7,373 bases of DNA, taken from the NCBI GenBank assembly GCA_905236615.1, contig CAJORC010000081.1:1-7373 (forward strand). The letters are read 5' to 3'. A model generated the notes under the pieces. The model saw nothing but the letters and a program-made list of their open reading frames with translations, ran no database searches and was not told where the DNA came from. Source of the stretch: an uncultured Lachnospiraceae bacterium (GTDB taxonomy: Bacteria > Bacillota > Clostridia > Lachnospirales > Lachnospiraceae). This document shows positions 1 through 5,773 of this stretch, one piece after another. The translations under genes were made by a program, and so were the position numbers. How positions within the stretch are numbered: position 1 is the first letter of the stretch; every line of letters begins with the position of its first letter.

Positions 1-315
1 GGTTATGCTCCTTGTATCAACCACAGAATCAGAGTTGGTATGGGTAAGGCTATGGAAGAAGAGAAGAAGGCTGTTGAGACAGGATACTGGAACCTCTTCA
101 GATTCAACCCTGCAGCAGACAAGAAGTTCACTCTTGATTCAAAGGCTGCAACAAAGGATTACATGGAATTCCTTAGCGGAGAAGCTCGTTACACAGCTCT
201 TCAGAAGGTTAACAAAGAGAAGGCAGACAGACTCTTCGCAGCTGCTGCTGAGAACTCCAAGAAGCACTTCGAGTATCTTGAGAGTCTCGTAGACCTTTAC
301 GATACAACAAAGTAA
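1..315 (+). CDS. nifJ: Pyruvate:ferredoxin (flavodoxin) oxidoreductase, C-terminal end (5' partial)
   Basis: This is the 3' end (104 codons and TAA at 313-315) of a gene entering from the left, read in frame 1 from base 1. The visible protein starts GYAPCINH and continues through MGKAMEEEKKAVETGYW and FTLDSKAAT, the typical tail of the last thiamine-diphosphate-binding domain of PFOR. PFOR oxidises pyruvate with CoA to acetyl-CoA and CO2 and reduces ferredoxin in the cytoplasm. Cys5 of the visible part lies about 100 residues from the end, where the family has a Cys that completes the proximal [4Fe-4S] cluster; this match is from memory of the Desulfovibrio africanus enzyme. The extra C-terminal domain of that enzyme is absent. 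The usual INHG reads INHR here. Family enzymes are about 1,170 residues, so roughly 90% lies outside the window. The neighbouring hydrogenase is a plausible consumer of the reduced ferredoxin. Confidence 0.93.
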   Translation, partial: GYAPCINHRIRVGMGKAMEEEKKAVETGYWNLFRFNPAADKKFTLDSKAATKDYMEFLSGEARYTALQKVNKEKADRLFAAAAENSKKHFEYLESLVDLYDTTK

Positions 316-325
316 TAAGATTTAA

Positions 326-358
326 TATAGTAAACGGCATATTTTGCCGTTTACTATA
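326..358 (+). terminator. Hairpin after nifJ, probable terminator
   Basis: A 14-bp perfect stem (326-339 with 345-358) and a 5-base loop lie 10 bases after the nifJ stop. The core ACGGCA/TGCCGT is flanked by A's on the left and TTT on the right. No long T-run follows, so it could be a weak terminator, a transcript-stabilising 3' hairpin, or the first of a tandem pair with the hairpin at 400-434. Confidence 0.6.
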
Positions 359-399
359 GCAGTTATATGGCTTGAGGCTAATTATTTACTGATTCTTAG

Positions 400-434
400 A
401 CCTTCGGCATTTCACAGTGCCGAAGGTTTTTCTT
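400..434 (+). terminator. Rho-independent terminator
   Basis: A 10-bp perfect GC-rich stem, ACCTTCGGCA (400-409) with TGCCGAAGGT (418-427), has an 8-base loop and is followed by TTTTTCTT. This is the clear intrinsic terminator of the nifJ transcript. It ends about 60 bases before the hydrogenase start, which implies a separate hydrogenase promoter immediately downstream. Confidence 0.85.
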
Positions 435-442
435 AACAACGT

Positions 443-460
443 TTGTGAAATATTAGACAA
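443..460 (+). promoter_or_regulatory. Candidate Rex (NADH/NAD+ sensor) operator
   Basis: The 18-mer TTGTGAAATATTAGACAA matches 11 of the 14 fixed positions of the Rex consensus TTGTTAA-N4-TTAACAA, including both outer TTGT and ACAA ends. An exact right half-site, TTAACAA, lies just upstream at 433-439. Rex is known to repress fermentation and hydrogenase genes in Firmicutes until NADH rises. The site sits 36 bases before the hydrogenase start codon and about 11 bases before a TATAAT box, a position suited to repression. Assignment is by motif only. Confidence 0.6.
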
Positions 461-471
461 AGAAGTGTTTT

Positions 472-477
472 TATAAT
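472..477 (+). promoter_or_regulatory. Possible -10 box of the hydrogenase promoter
   Basis: A perfect TATAAT lies 18 bases before the start codon. No good -35 box is found 16-18 bases upstream; the Rex-like site occupies that place. If it is used, the transcript would start near 484, inside the ribosome binding site (AGGAG, 482-486), leaving a very short leader. The true promoter could instead lie slightly further upstream. Confidence 0.35.
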
Positions 478-495
478 TAAGAGGAGAAATCGAAC

Positions 496-1962
496 ATGCT
501 TGAAGGAGATGTAAGCGTATTAAATATTAAACACACCATCCTGACTGAAGTTGCTAGACTTGCATATGAGGGAAAGCTTGAAGAGGGTAGAGACAAGCTT
601 CCTTATGAAATCTCACCGGGACCGAAAGCAAGGTTCAGGTGCTGTGTTTTCAGAGAAAGAGAAGTTGTTAAAGAGAGAATAAGGCTGGCAGAAGGACTTG
701 ACGCAAGACCTGACAGCAAGACACACAATCTTGTTCAGGTTATTGAAGCTGCCTGTGATGACTGTCAGATTTCCAGATATACAGTTACAGATAACTGCCG
801 CGGCTGTCTGCAGCACAACTGCAGAAGCGCTTGTAAATTCGGCGCTATAACCATAGGCAAGGGTGGACGTTCATACATCGATCCGTCACTTTGTAAAGAG
901 TGCGGTGCATGTGCAAGAGAATGTCCTTACAATGCGATCGCAGAACTTGTAAGACCTTGTAAGCAGAGTTGTCCTACAGGTGCTATCACAATGGACGAGA
1001 ACGGAATCTGCGTAATCGATGAAGAGAAGTGCGTACAGTGCGGAAGATGCGTACATGCATGTCCTTTCGGTGCTATCGGCACAAAGACTTCTATAGTTGA
1101 TATCATCAAGGCAATGCAGAGCGGTAAGCATGTATATGCTATGGTTGCTCCTGCATGGGAAGGCCAGTTCGGACCTCAGATCACAATGGCAAGCTGGAAG
1201 AAGGCTATGAAAGCCATTGGTTATGAAGACTGCTACGAAGTAGCACTTGGTGGTGACCTTACAGCTTATTATGAGGCTGAGGAATGGGCAGAAGCTTATA
1301 AAGAAGGCAAGAAGCTTACTACATCATGTTGTCCCGGATTTGTAAGCTACATCAAGAAGCACTTCCCTGAATTTAAGGATAATATTTCAACAACAGTTTC
1401 TCCTATGTGTGCTATGTCAAGAATGATCAAGGCAAAGGATCCGGGAGCTGTAGTTGTTTTCATTGGCCCTTGTGTTGCCAAGAAAAATGAAGTAAGAGAT
1501 TCCGAACTCGAGGGAAATGCAGATTATGCACTTTCATTCGGTGAGATCAGAGCAATGATGAGAGCAAAAGGCGTAATGCTTGAGCCTGCTGAAAACTCAA
1601 CTCAGGAAGCATCCAAGTTCGGTAAGCGTTTCGGTAATACTGCCGGTGTTACTGCTGCTGTTGTAGAATCTCTGAAAGAGCAGGGCGTTGATCCTGAAGG
1701 AATCAATGTTACAGTCTGCAGCGGACTTGAAGAGTGTAAGAAAGCTCTTACATTGTGGAAGTTCGGTAAATGGGATGGAGACTTCATCGAAGGAATGGCC
1801 TGCGTAGGAGGGTGTGTAGGTGGACCTTCAAGCCACAAGAAAGAAAATCTCGCAAAGAAAGACCGTGACAAGCTTATTGCTGAGGCAGATGAGCGTAATG
1901 TTAAAGAGGCGATCGAAAAAGAGAATATTGATGTTAACAGTTTTTCAATGCACAAACATTGA
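496..1962 (+). CDS. Group B monomeric [FeFe] hydrogenase (B1/B3 type)
   Basis: Predicted to catalyse reversible H2 formation with ferredoxin as likely partner, in the cytoplasm (488 residues, no signal peptide). The three H-cluster motifs are present in group B form: TSCCPGF (276-282), GPCVAKKNE (324-332, where group A has MPC) and EGMACVGGC (432-440). The cluster ligands would be Cys279, Cys326, Cys436 and Cys440, and Cys278 is the usual proton-relay Cys. The N-terminal half is rich in Fe-S cysteines: 87/90, 101/104/109/113, 133/136/139/143, 155/159 and 179/182/185/189. These 16 could hold three or four [4Fe-4S] clusters, but the pairing is uncertain. Cys49-Cys50 lie further upstream. The start is set by AGGAG at 482-486. 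PFOR lies directly upstream, suggesting pyruvate-to-H2 electron flow. A sensory or regulatory role cannot be excluded, as group B enzymes are little characterised. Confidence 0.93.
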   Translation: MLEGDVSVLNIKHTILTEVARLAYEGKLEEGRDKLPYEISPGPKARFRCCVFREREVVKERIRLAEGLDARPDSKTHNLVQVIEAACDDCQISRYTVTDNCRGCLQHNCRSACKFGAITIGKGGRSYIDPSLCKECGACARECPYNAIAELVRPCKQSCPTGAITMDENGICVIDEEKCVQCGRCVHACPFGAIGTKTSIVDIIKAMQSGKHVYAMVAPAWEGQFGPQITMASWKKAMKAIGYEDCYEVALGGDLTAYYEAEEWAEAYKEGKKLTTSCCPGFVSYIKKHFPEFKDNISTTVSPMCAMSRMIKAKDPGAVVVFIGPCVAKKNEVRDSELEGNADYALSFGEIRAMMRAKGVMLEPAENSTQEASKFGKRFGNTAGVTAAVVESLKEQGVDPEGINVTVCSGLEECKKALTLWKFGKWDGDFIEGMACVGGCVGGPSSHKKENLAKKDRDKLIAEADERNVKEAIEKENIDVNSFSMHKH

Positions 1963-1970
1963 TCATTATG

Positions 1971-2006
1971 CGGCGTCGGTTGTTGAATCAACCGGCGCTG
2001 TTTTAT
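1971..2006 (+). terminator. Rho-independent terminator after the hydrogenase
   Basis: A 12-bp stem (1971-1982 with 1989-2000, two G-T wobbles) with loop TTGAAT is followed by TTTTATT. It begins 9 bases after the hydrogenase stop and separates that gene from tyrS. Confidence 0.88.
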
Positions 2007-2034
2007 TGCAAAATAAAGCCTGCTATGGTACACT
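2006..2034 (+). promoter_or_regulatory. Probable tyrS promoter (extended -10)
   Basis: TTGCAA (2006-2011, 4/6 to TTGACA), a 17-base spacer and TACACT (2029-2034, 4/6 to TATAAT) preceded by TG at 2026-2027 form a plausible sigma-A promoter with an extended -10. It starts at the end of the hydrogenase terminator and would give a leader of about 40 bases. A second TATAAT at 2054-2059 has no matching -35 box. Confidence 0.5.
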
Positions 2035-2044
2035 TACAAAGTGT
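2030..2044. repeat. Short inverted repeat in the tyrS leader
   Basis: ACACTT-ACA-AAGTGT is a perfect 6-bp palindrome with a 3-base centre. It overlaps the end of the proposed tyrS -10 and the expected transcription start. It may be an operator or chance; no known regulator motif was recognised. Confidence 0.35.
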
Positions 2045-2081
2045 ATTTAAAAATATAATTAATTTCAGGAGCAGTAATTCG

Positions 2082-3323
2082 ATGTCAGAAAATGTATACG
2101 ATTTATTAAAAGAAAGAGGCTATATTGCCCAGTGTACCGATGAAGAGGCTGTAAGAGAGCTTTTAGGAAAGAAATCGGTTCGCTTCTATATTGGCTTTGA
2201 CGCTACAGCAGATTCACTCACGGCAGGTCATTTCCTTACTGTTATGGCTATGATGCACATGCAGAGAGCAGGTCACAGACCTATTGCCATGATGGGCGGC
2301 GGAACGACAATGATCGGCGATCCTTCAGGAAAGTCAGATATGAGAAAGATGCTTACAAGAGAAACGATCGATTATAATGTAGAGCGTTTCAAGGAGCAGC
2401 TTTCCAGATATATAAATTTCGGAGACGGCGAGGATTCTGCAATAATTGCAAACAATGCAGACTGGCTTCTGGATTTGAATTACGTTAATTTCATGAGAGA
2501 GATCGGTGTTCACTTTAACGTAAATAAAATGCTTGCTGCAGAAGCATACAAGATCAGAATGGCAAAGGGCGGACTTACTTTCTTCGAGTTCAGCTACATG
2601 CTTATGCAGTCCTATGACTTCTACAAGCTTAACTGCGATTATGACTGTGAGCTTGAAATGGGTGGTGATGACCAGTGGAGCAACATCATCGGAGGCGTAA
2701 ACCTTATCAGATCCAAGACCGGAAGAAATGCTTATGGTCTTACACTGAAGCTTCTTACAACATCCGACGGTATAAAGATGGGTAAGACAATGAAGGGCGC
2801 ACTCTGGCTCGATCCGCTTAAGACAACACCTTATGAATTCTTCCAGTACTGGAGAAATATTGAAGATGCAAAGGTTGAGGAGTGTCTTGCGCTTCTTACA
2901 TTCCTTCCTATGGATGAGGTTCGCCGCCTCGGTGCGCTTAAGGATCAGGAGATCAACAAGGCAAAAGAAGTTCTTGCATACGAGGTTACAAAGATCGTTC
3001 ACGGTCAGGAAGAAGCTGATAAGGCACTTGCAGCTGCAAGAGATGTATTTGCAGGCGGCGGAAAGAGTGCTAATATGCCGACAACCACATACAGCAAGGA
3101 TGAGCTCGATGCCGGCAAAGATCTTATCACCATGCTTGTAGATACAGGTATTGTAAAGACACGTTCTGACGGACGCAGACAGATCGAACAGGGCGGTGTT
3201 TCTGTTAACGGTGAAAAGGTTACTGATGTAAAGAGAGTATTTACTTCAGCTGACCTCGATGCGGAAGGTACACTTATAATCCAGAAGGGTAAGAAAGTAT
3301 TCCACCAGATAAAATTGGGATAA
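2082..3323 (+). CDS. tyrS: Tyrosine--tRNA ligase
   Basis: Charges tRNA-Tyr with tyrosine using ATP; class I synthetase, cytoplasmic, 413 residues, the usual length. The frame is open upstream to 1959, but ATG at 2082 is chosen because it follows AGGAG (2067-2071) and gives the usual N-terminus before [12 protein letters not shown] (35-46). Family marks: [13 protein letters not shown] (72-84), the tyrosine-binding Y172/Q176/D179 set, GGDDQWSN (194-201), the KMSKS loop as KMGKT (232-236), and a C-terminal S4 RNA-binding domain from about 347 to 410 containing [14 protein letters not shown]. Odd point: the HIGH motif reads T47-A48-G49-H50, so the first His is Thr and the Ile/Val is Ala. The leader after the terminator is too short for a T-box riboswitch, which many Clostridia tyrS genes carry. 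dgkA follows 3 bases after the stop. Confidence 0.96.
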   Translation: MSENVYDLLKERGYIAQCTDEEAVRELLGKKSVRFYIGFDATADSLTAGHFLTVMAMMHMQRAGHRPIAMMGGGTTMIGDPSGKSDMRKMLTRETIDYNVERFKEQLSRYINFGDGEDSAIIANNADWLLDLNYVNFMREIGVHFNVNKMLAAEAYKIRMAKGGLTFFEFSYMLMQSYDFYKLNCDYDCELEMGGDDQWSNIIGGVNLIRSKTGRNAYGLTLKLLTTSDGIKMGKTMKGALWLDPLKTTPYEFFQYWRNIEDAKVEECLALLTFLPMDEVRRLGALKDQEINKAKEVLAYEVTKIVHGQEEADKALAAARDVFAGGGKSANMPTTTYSKDELDAGKDLITMLVDTGIVKTRSDGRRQIEQGGVSVNGEKVTDVKRVFTSADLDAEGTLIIQKGKKVFHQIKLG

Positions 3324-3326
3324 GAA

Positions 3327-3710
3327 ATGAATAAGGAACCTCTATATAAAAGTTTTTTCCACGCTTTTGCCGGTATAATTGCATGTATAAAAAAAGAAAG
3401 AAATATGCAGATACACTGCTGTATTACTGCAGCAGTGATAGCTGCCGGTTTTTTGTTAAAGATAAGCCGTCTTGAATGGATGATATGCCTGCTGCTTTTT
3501 GCCCTTGTTATGAGTCTTGAACTAGTAAATACGGCGATCGAAGCGACAGTGGATCTTGTGACCGAGGAAAGAAAGCCGCTTGCGAAACTTGCCAAAGATG
3601 CGGCAGCCGGGGCAGTTCTGATTTCGGCTATAGTATCTGCTTTGATAGGAATAATGATTTTTGCACCTAAAGGTCTGGAATTAGTACAACATTGGATGCG
3701 GCTTTTGTGA
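3327..3710 (+). CDS. dgkA: Diacylglycerol/undecaprenol kinase family protein
   Basis: Small integral membrane lipid kinase (127 residues, normal for the family). Gram-positive members mostly phosphorylate undecaprenol and so feed the cell-wall carrier-lipid pool, rather than diacylglycerol as in E. coli; the substrate cannot be told from sequence alone. The signature E65-LVN68-TAIE72-ATVD76 matches the catalytic helix of E. coli DgkA (its E69, N72, E76, D80), and K90-D91 followed by AAAGAVLI matches the later conserved KD. E24 is a likely counterpart of E28. Three membrane segments fit at about 29-45, 49-68 and 92-113. It starts 3 bases after tyrS with only a weak GGGA (3317-3320) before the ATG, so it is probably translated from the tyrS transcript. 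No terminator follows. Confidence 0.92.
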   Translation: MNKEPLYKSFFHAFAGIIACIKKERNMQIHCCITAAVIAAGFLLKISRLEWMICLLLFALVMSLELVNTAIEATVDLVTEERKPLAKLAKDAAAGAVLISAIVSALIGIMIFAPKGLELVQHWMRLL

Positions 3711-3716
3711 TATACT
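3708..3716 (+). promoter_or_regulatory. Candidate extended -10 promoter for the phasin-like gene
   Basis: TGATATACT is TG-N-TATACT (5/6 to TATAAT), an extended -10, and overlaps the dgkA stop codon. No convincing -35 is visible. It would give a leader of about 40 bases and separate expression of the phasin-like gene from tyrS-dgkA. Confidence 0.4.
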
Positions 3717-3748
3717 GTTAATATAAAAATTGCGTATTACAGCCACAG

Positions 3749-3755
3749 AAGGAGG
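3749..3755 (+). promoter_or_regulatory. Strong ribosome binding site of the phasin-like gene
   Basis: AAGGAGG is a near-perfect Shine-Dalgarno sequence 7 bases before ATG at 3763. It fixes the start there rather than at the in-frame TTG at 3730 and suggests high translation. Confidence 0.8.
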
Positions 3756-3762
3756 TATTTAT

Positions 3763-4089
3763 ATGGATCCTATTACAGGAGGACTTAGGAAAATATTTCT
3801 TGCAAGCGTAGGTGCTGTGGCACTGACTGTTGATAAAACAACAGAAGTGGTTGATGATCTTGTTAAACGCGGAGAAGCTACTGTTGAGCATGGAAAATCC
3901 ATTAACAGAGAGCTGAAGCATTCGGTTAAGAATGCAGCAACAGCTGGGAAGAAGGATTTTGAAGGCTTTGTGGGAAATCTTTCAAAAGAGGATCTCGAGA
4001 ACCTGAAAAATGAGATAAGAAAAGCAGAAGGATCATCGGATGTGGTCGATAGTCAGACCGTAGTCGATGATGCTGACGATGACTTGTAA
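3763..4089 (+). CDS. Phasin-like small helical protein
   Basis: 108 residues. The N-terminal part GGLRKIFLASVGAVALTVDK (6-25) is a short amphipathic-to-hydrophobic segment. A charged helical region follows with the phasin-like pattern of hydrophobic residues spaced by Lys/Glu (TTEVVDDLVKRGEATVEHGK, then LKHSVKNA). The C-terminal tail (94-108) is very acidic. Similar short proteins in Clostridia are often labelled phasin family (polyhydroxyalkanoate granule-associated), but no granule-synthesis genes are visible here, so that function is not supported. It may bind membranes or lipid surfaces. The start is fixed by AAGGAGG. The gene ends in its own terminator and is followed by ubiB, and I recall such pairs in other Firmicutes, suggesting a functional link. 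The role is unknown. Confidence 0.8.
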   Translation: MDPITGGLRKIFLASVGAVALTVDKTTEVVDDLVKRGEATVEHGKSINRELKHSVKNAATAGKKDFEGFVGNLSKEDLENLKNEIRKAEGSSDVVDSQTVVDDADDDL

Positions 4090-4111
4090 AATAGATTAAT
4101 AAGACTATGTT
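4084..4111 (+). promoter_or_regulatory. Speculative promoter upstream of ubiB
   Basis: TTGTAA (4084-4089, overlapping the phasin-like stop), 16 bases, then TATGTT (4106-4111; 4/6 to TATAAT). A transcript from it would start around 4118, inside the left arm of the following terminator, and so would not form the hairpin. The match is weak. Confidence 0.25.
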
Positions 4112-4112
4112 T

Positions 4113-4146
4113 AAGCGGGTCGGATCGTTTGATCCGGTCCGCTTTT
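4113..4146 (+). terminator. Rho-independent terminator between the phasin-like gene and ubiB
   Basis: A 14-bp stem with two G-T wobbles (4113-4126 with 4131-4144), a GTTT loop and a TTTT run (4143-4146, overlapping the end of the right arm). It lies 23 bases after the phasin-like stop and ends 18 bases before the ubiB ATG. There is no room for a conventional promoter between it and ubiB, so it may act as a partial attenuator. Confidence 0.82.
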
Positions 4147-4164
4147 CAGATTTAAGGGTAAAAG

Positions 4165-5751
4165 ATGGCGAAGGGGAAAGATAACAAGTCACGTCTGAAA
4201 GAGATAAAGGACGTACTGTTAAAGTATAAAATTACAAAAGGCATCACTCCCGAAAAACTGAGACATATATTAGAGGAGCTTGGACCGACATTTGTAAAGC
4301 TGGGGCAGATAATGTCCCTGCATTCCGACGTTCTTCCGAGGGAATACTGTGATGAGCTGGTAAAACTTAATTCTGAAGTGACTCCTATGCCCTTTAAGGA
4401 GGTTCTGGAGGTTATAGAAGAGTCTTACTGCTGTAACTGGAGAGAGGTTTTTAAGAAGATAGAAAAGAAACCTCTGGGTGCGGCGTCTATTGCACAGGTG
4501 CACAAGGCGTACCTGAAAGACGGGCAGGAAGTTATAATAAAAGTGGAGCGTAAGGGAATTTATGATATCATGGCGAGAGATATCACCCTTATGCGCAAGG
4601 CTGCGAAACTTATGCCGCCGATTGCAAACATTCGGAATATGGTTGATCTGCAGGCTGTTATTGATGAACTCTGGAGTGTTTCTCAGGAAGAAATGAATTT
4701 CCTTAAGGAAGCTTCCAATATGGAGGAGTTTGCCAGTAATAACAGAGATGCAGTTTATGTTTATGTCCCTAAAATATATCGTGAATACACCACAAATCAT
4801 GTTCTGGTAATGGAATACGTGGATGGGGTAGCTGTTAATGACAGAGAAGCTCTCCTGAATAATGGTTATGATTTAGATGAAATAGGTTCAAAGCTTGTAA
4901 ACAATTTTATACAACAGATAATGGAAAACGGCTTTTTCCATGCAGATCCGCATCCCGGAAACATAAAAGTCAGGGACGGCAAAATTGTCTGGCTTGATAT
5001 GGGAATGATGGGACGTCTCAGTGAAAAGGACCGGCAGATAATGAACCGGGGAATCATGGGTATAGCCCTGAATGATATAAATATGGTGGAAAATGCCATA
5101 CTGGATCTGGGTAATCTGTGGGGAAAGCCTGATAAAGAAAAGCTTTACGAAGATATAAAAGAGTTTCTGGACGAATATGGCAGCACTTCCATGGGAAATG
5201 TTGAAATCTCAAATGCTTTTCAGGCTCTTATGGATATCATGAAGAATAATAAGATAGGTATCCCCAAGGGAATGACAATGCTTGCCCGTGGACTGGCGCA
5301 CATGGAAGGGATACTTGCTGATATTAGCCCGAAGATCAATATGGTGGATATAGCCGCTGCAAGAATGGCAGAGGAGAAACTGAAGAATTTTGATCTGAGA
5401 AAAGAACTGGAGAAAAATGCAAGAGCTGTTTACAAGTCATTGTATAAGGGCATAGAACTGCCAACGATCCTGTCTGATGCGGTCAGAGAATATATGGCCG
5501 GGCAGGCAAGGGTTAAGCTCAGGCTCGAATCTACCGATAAATTTAATATAGTCATTTATCAGGCTGTAAGGAATATAGTTATAGGTCTTTGGGTAATGGC
5601 GCTCATGATTGGGTCAAGCATTGTATGTCTCACGGATATGACACCGAAGCTTTTCGGAATTCCGGCTATAGGTGCCTTTGGCTATATTATGGCTTTTGGA
5701 ATAGTCTTCTTTGTGATAGTCAGGTTTATTTACAGGAAATTTAAACAGTAG
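4165..5751 (+). CDS. ubiB: UbiB/AarF/ABC1 family atypical protein kinase-like ATPase
   Basis: 528 residues, normal length. Known family members are kinase-fold ATPases that support coenzyme Q synthesis and isoprenoid-lipid handling at the membrane; the role in Clostridia, which generally lack ubiquinone, is unknown. Family marks: the KxGQ motif K45-LGQ48 after LGPTFV, the Ala-rich nucleotide loop GAASIAQVH (105-113), the lysine K126 in VIIKVE, LVMEYVDG (214-221), the catalytic-loop equivalent HADPHPGN (259-266), and the metal-binding D278 in LDMGMMGRL (277-285). The last motif has Met where DFG-like members carry Phe. Two C-terminal membrane helices fit at about 469-489 and 499-522. The ribosome binding site is AAGGG at 4154-4158. 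The next gene follows after 22 bases and the operon continues to the amidase. Leu CTG and Ile ATA look more frequent than in the hydrogenase and tyrS, suggesting lower expression. Confidence 0.94.
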   Translation: MAKGKDNKSRLKEIKDVLLKYKITKGITPEKLRHILEELGPTFVKLGQIMSLHSDVLPREYCDELVKLNSEVTPMPFKEVLEVIEESYCCNWREVFKKIEKKPLGAASIAQVHKAYLKDGQEVIIKVERKGIYDIMARDITLMRKAAKLMPPIANIRNMVDLQAVIDELWSVSQEEMNFLKEASNMEEFASNNRDAVYVYVPKIYREYTTNHVLVMEYVDGVAVNDREALLNNGYDLDEIGSKLVNNFIQQIMENGFFHADPHPGNIKVRDGKIVWLDMGMMGRLSEKDRQIMNRGIMGIALNDINMVENAILDLGNLWGKPDKEKLYEDIKEFLDEYGSTSMGNVEISNAFQALMDIMKNNKIGIPKGMTMLARGLAHMEGILADISPKINMVDIAAARMAEEKLKNFDLRKELEKNARAVYKSLYKGIELPTILSDAVREYMAGQARVKLRLESTDKFNIVIYQAVRNIVIGLWVMALMIGSSIVCLTDMTPKLFGIPAIGAFGYIMAFGIVFFVIVRFIYRKFKQ

Positions 5752-5773
5752 TTTTTGTATTGAGAGGTTGCTT

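Noticed and set aside
1602..2033. 143-codon minus-strand frame over the hydrogenase end
   Set aside because: Overlaps conserved H-cluster coding sequence and the terminator; no supporting motif.
1959..2081. Upstream extension of the tyrS reading frame to 1959
   Set aside because: It would run through the hydrogenase terminator and the tyrS promoter and has no RBS. ATG at 2082 has AGGAG and gives the family-typical N-terminus.
2334..3002. 222-codon open frame on the minus strand inside tyrS
   Set aside because: Lies antisense to a clearly conserved synthetase; the protein is Cys-rich with no recognisable domain, so it is a codon-bias shadow.
3005..3595. 196-codon open frame on the minus strand over the tyrS end and dgkA
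   Set aside because: Antisense to two conserved genes, Ser/Thr-rich low-complexity translation, no recognisable motif.
3715..3742. Possible hairpin between dgkA and the phasin-like gene
   Set aside because: Only about 8 AT-rich pairs with a bulge, an 11-base loop and no T-run; not a credible terminator or riboswitch.
3730..3762. TTG start for the phasin-like gene
   Set aside because: No RBS in front of it; AAGGAGG at 3749-3755 points to ATG at 3763.
4165..5751. UbiB as evidence for ubiquinone synthesis
   Set aside because: No other ubi or men gene is visible, and the surrounding genes point to a fermentative anaerobe; UbiB-family proteins occur widely outside quinone synthesis.
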